Assembly: GCA_024280675.1 (NCBI GenBank)
Contig: JAJRPT010000223.1
Coordinates: forward strand, 1 to 11,929
Origin: Bacteroidota bacterium
GTDB taxonomy: Bacteria; Bacteroidota; Ignavibacteria; Kapaibacteriales; UBA2268
Direction of reading: 5' to 3'
Length of the DNA: 11,929 nt
The notes beneath the pieces were generated by a model. The model did not search any database and was not told the origin of the DNA. It worked only from the letters and a program-made list of their open reading frames with translations. A program made the position numbers and the translations under genes. Below are positions 1 through 5,875 of this stretch, piece after piece (the first letter of the stretch is position 1; each line of letters opens with the position of its first letter).

Positions 1-606
1 AAATTCTCTGAGACCTCCCGATTCTGCTCCAAGTGATGGGAGTTGTAGAGAGTGAGTGGCATCGAAGATGACTGGATAGGGATTTCTCTTCATAATCTCG
101 AGTGAACGAAAATCTACAACTAAATTATTATAGCCAAAGCTGGTCCCACGCTCGGTTTGCCAGATGTTCTCGTTTCCAGTCGAAAATACTTTCCCGCAAG
201 CATGTGACATGTCATAGGGTGACATAAATTGGGCTTTTTTGATATTGACATGCAAGCCAGTCTCTCCCGCAGCCAAAAGCAAATCGCTCTGGCGTGCTAG
301 AAATGCGGGGATTTGCAATGCTTGAACGTATCTTGAGGCTAGCTCCACGTCACGCTCCGAATGAACGTCGGTGAGAAGATCGACCCCGAACTCTTCTTTT
401 GCCTCTGCCATAAAACCAAGGGCTTTCTGGTCTCCAATCCCTGTGAAGGAGTCTAGGGAGGTTCGGTTGGCTTTTTTAAAGGAGGCCTTGAAATAATATT
501 TTATTTTTCTTTGTGAGCAAATTCTGCTCATTTGCCTAGCAACTTCAAATATCTGCTCTCTTGACTCTGCCAGACAAGGCCCGGCTATGATGATTATTTC
601 TTTCAT
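1..606 (-). CDS. kdsA: 3-deoxy-8-phosphooctulonate (KDO-8-P) synthase, 3' end cut by window edge
   Basis: The enzyme condenses phosphoenolpyruvate with arabinose 5-phosphate to form KDO-8-phosphate, the precursor of the KDO sugar of lipopolysaccharide; it is cytoplasmic. The minus strand is open from ATG at 606 to the window edge and gives 202 residues; the family is about 260-280 long, so the C-terminal quarter is missing. Visible family motifs: IAGPCLAES (7-15), FKASFKKANRTS (39-50), LLTDVH (77-82), QIPAFLARQ (98-106), NIKKAQF (121-127), TERGTSFGYNNLVVD (151-165) and FDATHSLQLP (181-190). Cys11 and His185 fall at the metal-ligand positions of the metal-dependent (Aquifex-type) class; the metal-independent E. 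coli type has Asn in place of this Cys. The start is supported by AGGAAA a few bases upstream. It is transcribed divergently from ftsK, and a perfect inverted repeat lies in its leader or promoter. The identification is firm; the metal class is inferred from Cys11. Confidence 0.95.
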   Translation of the reverse strand, partial: MKEIIIIAGPCLAESREQIFEVARQMSRICSQRKIKYYFKASFKKANRTSLDSFTGIGDQKALGFMAEAKEEFGVDLLTDVHSERDVELASRYVQALQIPAFLARQSDLLLAAGETGLHVNIKKAQFMSPYDMSHACGKVFSTGNENIWQTERGTSFGYNNLVVDFRSLEIMKRNPYPVIFDATHSLQLPSLGAESGGLREF

Positions 607-829
607 TTTTTCCTGTTTTCTAAATCTTGTTATTAGATTGATTGAGCAATTCTCAATCAATCTAATAAAATTATTCAACACTCTAGCAAAATTATGATAA
701 ATTATTAAATTATAGTTATTTTTGTTTAGATAAAGTTGCACAAAGGGAATTAATATCTTAATTTATTATCTTTAGTGTGAATCAATCGTTTAAGAAAAAA
801 TAGAAATCTCTGGGGGGAGAAAATGTCTT
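607..829. other. AT-rich divergent intergenic region between kdsA and ftsK
   Basis: This 223-base spacer must hold the start signals of both divergent genes. It contains the perfect inverted repeat at 630-668. On the minus strand TTGCTA and TATTAG separated by 16 bases (TATTAG at 662-667) could be a kdsA promoter; its -10 box would lie inside the right arm of the inverted repeat. On the plus strand TTGCAC at 736-741 is a possible -35 for ftsK, but no convincing -10 follows at 16-18 bases. In DNA this AT-rich such matches are weak evidence. No ORF or RNA gene is seen. Confidence 0.5.
630..668. repeat. Perfect 17-bp inverted repeat (hairpin or operator) upstream of kdsA
   Basis: The left arm TTATTAGATTGATTGAG (630-646) and right arm CTCAATCAATCTAATAA (652-668) are exact reverse complements around a five-base loop, CAATT. 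No T-run follows on either strand and no gene ends nearby, so it is not an intrinsic terminator. It lies about 14 bases upstream of the kdsA ribosome binding site and 161 bases upstream of ftsK. It could be a leader hairpin on the kdsA mRNA or an operator for a dimeric repressor. Confidence 0.8.
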
Positions 830-832
830 GTG
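812..832 (+). promoter_or_regulatory. Ribosome binding site and GTG start of ftsK
   Basis: A purine block GGGGGGAG (812-819) precedes GTG at 830 by ten bases. The closer ATG at 823 is in another frame and opens only a four-codon ORF ending TAA at 835-837, overlapping the GTG. No other in-frame start lies nearby, so GTG is chosen. Confidence 0.65.
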
Positions 833-3577
833 GCTAAGTCAAAAAAAAATAAAGATGAGGGGAAGGTAGTTCTCAAACGAAAAAAAATATTTGACTCCGA
901 GAAAAAAAATGAAAAAGGGAAGTCAAAGAAGAATGCCACAATAAATGAGAAAGAAAATATTAATAATCAAAAGTATTTAAGAGCTTCGGCCATACTTTTA
1001 TTATTCTTTGCCGCAGCACTTCTTCTGGCACTCCTTTCTTATTCTCGTGCCGATGAATCGGTCGCCAGGAGTAGCTTTGCAGAAATTGTGGAACTCTTCT
1101 CGCCCGATACCGAAATAAGATTCAAGGCCGGAATTACGCAAAATTGGCTGGGCTTGCTGGGCGCCGTCTTTGGATTCCATCTCTACAACTCTAGCCTTGG
1201 GATAATGGCTCTGGTACTACCGTTTTTGATATTTCTTGCCAGCCGTGATTTGTTCCTAGATATGAAAATATCGAAACTGACCGCAAAAAGATTTGCACTG
1301 TTCCTTGCCTATACCCTACTCTTTTCCGCATTGTTTGGGAGTCTAAGATTGCTTGAGATTGGCTCTGGATTGCCGAAGGAATTTCCTGGTAATTTGGGAA
1401 TGTTCGTCTCCTACTCTACTCAAAATCTCGTCGGCGCTGTGGGATCGGTTTTCTTGTTTATCTCAGCAATAATAGCTCTTACTATTTTTGGTACAAATTT
1501 AAAATTAGACAAAGTGTTTGCAAGATTTTATTCGGAAACAGACAAATCAAGCGAGCGTGTAGGGAACTTCTTCTCGAAAATAAAAGAAAAAATCAGCAAG
1601 CTAAAATTCCTGGAAAAAGATATAAAAAACGATTCCAGTGGAAAAGAAGGAGGAGGTGATGAAAAGGGAATTGAAGAAGAAAATCAAAACAATGTCAAAG
1701 ATAAAAAAGATTACAAAGTAGCTCAAATTGAAATAAAAAAAATAAAAAAAAATGAAGACGAAATTGGTGAAATAGCCGGCGAAAGAACTAATAAGTTACG
1801 CTCGATTAGCATAAGAACAACTGATGACCAAACGCTGAGCTCTAGCTTTGAGCAAACTTATGGCAATACAGAAATTGAAGGAGAAAGAAATAATTTAGAT
1901 GGTAAAGAATCTGATAGTATTGACAAAAATGAGAATGATGAAAGTATTATTCAAAGTGATAGTGCAGGTGATGGTGGCCATGACGATGGCCATGATAATG
2001 GCAAAGAAGAGGCAGTTCTTGTACTCGATGTCGAAGATGAAACCCAAACAGAGGAACTCACCACTCCACTCTCCACACTAATCCATGACGAACATATATA
2101 CTACTCTCCACCACATTTTAAGCTCATATCCGAACCAATAAAAGTAAATGAAGTGGCAGACGAAGAGCTCAAGAATAATGGAAGGATACTGCAAGAAAAA
2201 TTAGAGACATTTAAAATATTTATTGAAAATCTGCAGGTGACTCCCGGTCCGGTGGTGACACAGTACGCTTTTACTCCAGCTGCAGGAATTAAAATATCAC
2301 GCATAGAATCGCTCTCCGATGACCTTGCTATGGCACTCAAAGCACGGGGGATTCGCATAATCGCTCCAATCCCAGGCAAAGGTGCAGTTGGGGTTGAAAT
2401 CCCAAATGCAAACCCGTCGATGGTGAACTTCTCGTCGATTATTCGCTCCAGAGCTTTCCAAGAAGCGGGAATGAAAATGAATTTGCCGATTGCCCTTGGG
2501 AAGACTATCTCTGGTGAGGTTGCCGTTGCCGATCTTGCAAAGATGCCACACCTATTAATTGCTGGGGCTACTGGATCTGGGAAATCGGTGGGGGTGAATA
2601 CTATTATCTGCTCGCTACTCTATGGCAAAAAACCAGAAGAACTTAAATTTGTCATCATCGACCCAAAAAAAGTTGAGCTTCAACAATATGGAGCATTGAA
2701 AAAGCACTTCCTTGCGGTTAGCCCTGATATTCGTTCAAAAATCGTTACCGATCCAATCGAAGCTGTTGCCATTTTGAAATCGACTGTCATTGAGATGGAA
2801 AACCGTTATGACATACTAGCCGCCGCCGGTCAGAGGAATATTGCCGATTATAATAAGAAGGTCGAAGAAGGGAAATATGAGAAATCAAAAGATATTGAGC
2901 ATAGGAAAATTCCATACATTGTTGTCATCGTAGATGAGTTTGCAGACCTTATGCTTACCGCTGGGAAAGAAATTGAGGAGCCGATTGTACGTCTTGCTCA
3001 AATGGCAAGAGCTGTAGGAATACACATTGCTCTGGCAACTCAACGCCCCTCTGTCGATGTGATTACAGGAATTATAAAAGCGAATTTTCCAGCTAGAATT
3101 GCTTTTCAGGTTGCCTCAAAGATTGACTCCCGGACTATTCTTGATATGCAGGGTGCAGAGAAACTTCTGGGGAATGGCGATATGCTTTTCTTTCCCCCAG
3201 GAAAACCAAAGCCCGAACGTATTCAAAATGCTTTCATATCCACCGACGAGGTCGAAGCCATTTGCGACTATATTGGTAGGCAAAAAGGATATTCAGAGCC
3301 ATATTATTTGCCTTCGATTCACGACCAAGAGGATGGAGGTGGCCCCTTGATAGCTTCAGAAGATCGTGATCCGCTCTTCAGAGATGCAGCAGAACTTGTG
3401 ATTTCTACACAACAAGGTTCGGTCTCGATGATTCAGAGAAGATTGAAAGTTGGGTACGCAAGAGCTGGAAGGATGATGGATGAGCTCGAAGATGCTGGAG
3501 TTGTTGGACCATTCGAGGGCTCCAAGGCTAGAACTGTTTTGATAGATAGCGTCTCAGAATTAGATTCGCTGCTATAA
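830..3577 (+). CDS. ftsK: DNA translocase FtsK/SpoIIIE
   Basis: An ATP-driven double-stranded DNA pump anchored at the division septum, which clears and aligns chromosome termini for dimer resolution and segregation. The 915 residues show the full family order: a Lys-rich cytoplasmic N-terminus (1-48); about four membrane segments (roughly 50-70, 105-138, 153-172, 198-221); a very hydrophilic low-complexity linker (about 235-420, rich in K, E, D and N, with the small repeat GHDDGHDNG near 383-391); the motor domain with Walker A AGATGSGKS (578-586) and Walker B IVVIVDEFADL (697-707), and the nearby ATQRPSVDVITG stretch (736-747); and a winged-helix gamma domain (about 848-910, with GSVSMIQRRLKVGYARAGRM), which in the family reads polar KOPS-type DNA sites. 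It stands alone, divergent from kdsA, with no close downstream partner. Five A8-A9 runs (for example 841-849 and 1744-1752) lie in the N-terminal and linker coding region. Function is firm; the KOPS motif used here is unknown. Confidence 0.97.
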   Translation: MAKSKKNKDEGKVVLKRKKIFDSEKKNEKGKSKKNATINEKENINNQKYLRASAILLLFFAAALLLALLSYSRADESVARSSFAEIVELFSPDTEIRFKAGITQNWLGLLGAVFGFHLYNSSLGIMALVLPFLIFLASRDLFLDMKISKLTAKRFALFLAYTLLFSALFGSLRLLEIGSGLPKEFPGNLGMFVSYSTQNLVGAVGSVFLFISAIIALTIFGTNLKLDKVFARFYSETDKSSERVGNFFSKIKEKISKLKFLEKDIKNDSSGKEGGGDEKGIEEENQNNVKDKKDYKVAQIEIKKIKKNEDEIGEIAGERTNKLRSISIRTTDDQTLSSSFEQTYGNTEIEGERNNLDGKESDSIDKNENDESIIQSDSAGDGGHDDGHDNGKEEAVLVLDVEDETQTEELTTPLSTLIHDEHIYYSPPHFKLISEPIKVNEVADEELKNNGRILQEKLETFKIFIENLQVTPGPVVTQYAFTPAAGIKISRIESLSDDLAMALKARGIRIIAPIPGKGAVGVEIPNANPSMVNFSSIIRSRAFQEAGMKMNLPIALGKTISGEVAVADLAKMPHLLIAGATGSGKSVGVNTIICSLLYGKKPEELKFVIIDPKKVELQQYGALKKHFLAVSPDIRSKIVTDPIEAVAILKSTVIEMENRYDILAAAGQRNIADYNKKVEEGKYEKSKDIEHRKIPYIVVIVDEFADLMLTAGKEIEEPIVRLAQMARAVGIHIALATQRPSVDVITGIIKANFPARIAFQVASKIDSRTILDMQGAEKLLGNGDMLFFPPGKPKPERIQNAFISTDEVEAICDYIGRQKGYSEPYYLPSIHDQEDGGGPLIASEDRDPLFRDAAELVISTQQGSVSMIQRRLKVGYARAGRMMDELEDAGVVGPFEGSKARTVLIDSVSELDSLL

Positions 3578-3690
3578 ATTCTTTTTTTTGTTTTTAAAAC
3601 TATTTTGCTTAGTTTATTTGCATGATTAGTTTTTTCGGGTAATTAAATTTAAATATTTGTAATATCTCCTAAAGAAGAAAGTAGGACCAA

Positions 3691-4545
3691 ATGACAAGCA
3701 ATATCACCCAGCAAATAGACCAGTATAGGGAATTAATTAAGCAAAGAATTCAAAGCGGGAATGTTAGGTTGCCAATTCTTCCAAAAGTAGCTGGGGAAGT
3801 AATTAAGCTAACTGATAAATCTGAAATAAATTTTAATGAACTGAGTTCGCTCATTCTTAAGGATCAAGTGTTGGCAGGGCATGTGCTGAAGATTGCCAAC
3901 TCACCCGCTTATTCGGGCACATCCCCCGTCACAACGCTGAGGGATGCCTCGACAAGGCTTGGTGCAAAACTCTTGGCAAAAACTATACTCTCAGTCTCGC
4001 TAAAATCGGATTTGTTCATTGTTAATGGTTATGAGAAATTGATAAAAGAACTCTGGAACCATTCGCTCGCCAGCTCTTTGTACGCTAATGTGATTGCTGG
4101 TCTAAGCAATAATAACTCAGGCCCTAGCTTTGCAGCGGGATTGTTGCACTCGGTGGGAATGCCTATGGTCTTGCAACTTGTTTCTGAGTTCTCCTCCCGG
4201 AAAAATATTGCCGGCGATGATGATATTAGCAAAAGATTGATTGCCGAATTTAATCCAGTGTTCACTAAAATAATAATTAAGAAATGGAACCTTCCGCCAG
4301 TTATAGAAATGGCAACTCTTAATTATAGCAAATACAAGACCGTCAAGCTGTTTAAAGAAGAATGTGCAATAACATACCTTGCAAATAATTTGTCAATCTG
4401 GTTGCACGATGAAAGATCTTTTCATGCAACAAAACTAATAAATGACCCAGTGCTTGCTTTCTTGGGTCTGTCACCTAAGGATATGGATACTCTGCTTGAG
4501 AAAAAACAACTGATACTTGAACAAATTGAAAGTATGAGCTTTTGA
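3691..4545 (+). CDS. HDOD-domain protein (paralogue 1)
   Basis: A stand-alone HDOD protein of 284 residues. HDOD is a helical relative of HD phosphohydrolases that usually lacks the metal-binding residues and acts as a protein-interaction module in signalling and regulation. Recognition rests on the family landmarks LPILPKVAGEVIKL (27-40), LILKDQVLAGHVLKIANSPAY (54-74, the DP/DQ...KxAN signature), RLGAKLLAK (89-97), LWNHSLASSLYA (121-132) and AAGLLHSVGMPMV (148-160). The last has Ser where HD enzymes carry the Asp of the HD pair, which argues against hydrolase activity. No membrane segment, receiver, GGDEF or EAL domain is attached. ATG at 3691 follows AGGA with only four bases between. It is convergent with the DksA-like gene (17 bases between stops). 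By hand count it is about 55% identical to the protein at 4994-5836 over some 107 aligned N-terminal residues, so the two arose by duplication. The target process is unknown. Confidence 0.88.
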   Translation: MTSNITQQIDQYRELIKQRIQSGNVRLPILPKVAGEVIKLTDKSEINFNELSSLILKDQVLAGHVLKIANSPAYSGTSPVTTLRDASTRLGAKLLAKTILSVSLKSDLFIVNGYEKLIKELWNHSLASSLYANVIAGLSNNNSGPSFAAGLLHSVGMPMVLQLVSEFSSRKNIAGDDDISKRLIAEFNPVFTKIIIKKWNLPPVIEMATLNYSKYKTVKLFKEECAITYLANNLSIWLHDERSFHATKLINDPVLAFLGLSPKDMDTLLEKKQLILEQIESMSF

Positions 4546-4562
4546 GATGAGTGGGAAGCAAG

Positions 4563-4898
4563 TTATTGATTGGTGTGGAGATTGCACCTGTCGGTCTCAG
4601 GTACAAACTCTAATCGCTCCTTGCTAATTTCATTTCCACAGACTGAACAAACTCCATACTCGCCACCTTCGATATTGACGAGTACTCTTTTTAGGTTTTG
4701 CATCCTCACTCTTGCGTCGGAGAGAAGTGCTTCGTTCCTGCTTTTTTGATTAATAGCGTCCATTCGTGAAATTCGCCCATAAGCTGAATCTAGGGGAATT
4801 GGCTTTGTAATCTGCTCAAGTTCGGAGATGTCGCTGGATAATTCTTCAATCTCAGATTTGATTATTTGACTATAATAATTTTTGGACTTGTCATACAT
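4563..4898 (-). CDS. DksA/TraR-family zinc-finger protein
   Basis: A short (111 aa) member of the DksA/TraR family. Relatives bind the secondary channel of RNA polymerase or act as stress regulators, but many short members have no known job. The N-terminal two thirds (about 1-75) is charged and helical with the subfamily stretch AYGRISRMDAIN (39-50), followed by a zinc-finger region GGEYGVCSVCGNEISKERLEFVP (78-100). The candidate ligands are Cys84, Cys87, Cys105 and, in the fourth position, His108 rather than the usual Cys (C-x2-C-x17-C-x2-H). The acidic DxxDxA tip of classical DksA is not evident. Start is ATG at 4898; no Shine-Dalgarno is visible upstream, but a TTTACA-16-TATAGT promoter ends only 15 bases before the ATG, so the mRNA leader may be under ten bases. 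The gene is antisense between two HDOD paralogues and divergent from the second. Confidence 0.88.
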   Translation of the reverse strand: MYDKSKNYYSQIIKSEIEELSSDISELEQITKPIPLDSAYGRISRMDAINQKSRNEALLSDARVRMQNLKRVLVNIEGGEYGVCSVCGNEISKERLEFVPETDRCNLHTNQ

Positions 4899-4913
4899 TT
4901 GAGCAAAGAATAC

Positions 4914-4941
4914 ACTATATTCAAAAAAATATTTATGTAAA
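4914..4941 (-). promoter_or_regulatory. Predicted sigma70-type promoter of the DksA-like gene
   Basis: On the minus strand, TTTACA (4936-4941) and TATAGT (4914-4919) are separated by 16 bases. A start about seven bases downstream would leave a leader of roughly nine bases before the ATG at 4898, consistent with the absence of a Shine-Dalgarno there. The region is AT-rich, so this is a sequence match only. Confidence 0.45.
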
Positions 4942-4959
4942 TTATGAAAAAAATATTAT
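4932..4959 (+). promoter_or_regulatory. Predicted promoter of the second HDOD gene
   Basis: TTTATG (4932-4937) and TATTAT (4954-4959) are separated by 16 bases, with a start expected near 4966 and a leader of about 28 bases carrying GGAAG (4983-4987). Its -35 box overlaps that of the opposing promoter by two bases, inside the 12-base palindrome-like ATTTATGTAAAT (4931-4942). The -35 match is weak. Confidence 0.35.
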
Positions 4960-4982
4960 CAAGAGCCATGAAATTAGTAAAT

Positions 4983-4996
4983 GGAAGTGAATAGTG
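4983..4996 (+). promoter_or_regulatory. Ribosome binding site deciding the GTG start of the second HDOD gene
   Basis: GGAAG (4983-4987) sits six bases before GTG at 4994. The upstream ATG at 4981 is out of frame and opens only a six-codon ORF ending at 5001. An in-frame TGA at 4988-4990 rules out any start further upstream, so GTG is the first possible start. Confidence 0.65.
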
Positions 4997-5836
4997 CCTG
5001 AAATACTTAAAATCTACAGAGAAGAAATAAATAAGAAGGTTAAATCAAAGAAAGTGAATATGCCCGTTCTACCAGAAGTTGCAGGCAAAGTGATTGCTCT
5101 TACCTATTCAAAGAATGTTGATTTTGAAGAGCTTAGTAGATTGCTCTACAAAGATCAGCTGATCGCTGGACACGTACTCAAGGTTGCAAACTCTGTGGCT
5201 TACGGCGGTGCCACAGAAATTGTCTCGCTGCAACAAGCCTCGGCTAGGTTGGGGAGCAAACTGCTGGCTGAAATTACGCTCTCGGTCTCGATGAGATCGG
5301 ATGTGTTTATTGTCTCTGATTTCAAGAAATTGATTAAACAATTATGGGACGCATCGCTCTCCACTTCGATATATTCCAAAGATATTGCTAAGATGGTGGG
5401 CATCAATGCAGAGATGATCTATGTTATTGCTCTTTTTCACTCGGTCGGTATGCCACTGGTTTTGCAAAGTATTGCAGAAATTAATCTAAGAGTAAATAAC
5501 CACCTAGATGAAAAATATGTGCTGGAATTGATGGAGGAGTTTCATCCGCCATTTAAGAAATTTGTGATGGAGAAATGGGAGCTACCAAAAATTGTGAAAA
5601 GCTCCGTTATAAATTATCTGAATTATCAAAATGTGGTTGAATACCAAAGAGAATGTGCCGTCGTTTACCTCGGACATCAGTTCTCTACTTGGATGTATTC
5701 TCCAGAAAAAGTAAGTATAAATGAGATTAGTAAATCTAAGGCTGTGGAAATTCTTGAGATAAGCAAAGAAAGTATTGACTTTCTGATTGAAAGGAAAAGT
5801 AAAATACTGAGTCTGGTTGAAAGTGCACAATTCTAA
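4994..5836 (+). CDS. HDOD-domain protein (paralogue 2)
   Basis: A 280-residue stand-alone HDOD protein, paralogous to the one at 3691-4545. Shared landmarks: MPVLPEVAGKVIALT (23-37), LLYKDQLIAGHVLKVANSVAY (50-70), RLGSKLLAE (85-93), RSDVFIVSDFKKLIKQLW (101-118) and ALFHSVGMPLVL (146-157). As in the first copy the HD pair is HS. The His of the first copy's WNHS helix is also lost here (WDAS, 118-121). Loss of these residues indicates a binding rather than a catalytic role. There is no attached output or sensor domain and no membrane segment. It starts at GTG with a good ribosome binding site, diverges from the DksA-like gene, and ends 39 bases before the helicase gene on the same strand, so read-through into the helicase is possible. 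HDOD identity is confident; partner and pathway are not deducible. Confidence 0.88.
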   Translation: MPEILKIYREEINKKVKSKKVNMPVLPEVAGKVIALTYSKNVDFEELSRLLYKDQLIAGHVLKVANSVAYGGATEIVSLQQASARLGSKLLAEITLSVSMRSDVFIVSDFKKLIKQLWDASLSTSIYSKDIAKMVGINAEMIYVIALFHSVGMPLVLQSIAEINLRVNNHLDEKYVLELMEEFHPPFKKFVMEKWELPKIVKSSVINYLNYQNVVEYQRECAVVYLGHQFSTWMYSPEKVSINEISKSKAVEILEISKESIDFLIERKSKILSLVESAQF

Positions 5837-5875
5837 TCCACTTCGTTCACAAAAGAAATAATATTAAAAGAGAAA

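Noticed and set aside
630..668. Inverted repeat read as an intrinsic terminator
   Set aside because: The stem is AT-rich, no T-run follows on either strand, and it lies between two divergent gene starts.
1899..2081. 60-codon plus-strand frame inside the ftsK linker
   Set aside because: It is a Met/Lys-rich shifted reading of the low-complexity linker; no ribosome binding site precedes it.
2101..2551. Antisense open frames within ftsK
   Set aside because: The plus strand here encodes conserved FtsK motor sequence; the antisense frames show no domain or start signal.
3691..5836. HDOD proteins as active HD phosphohydrolases (for example cyclic-nucleotide or ppGpp hydrolases)
   Set aside because: Both copies have HS in place of the HD pair and lack the other metal ligands expected of active HD enzymes.
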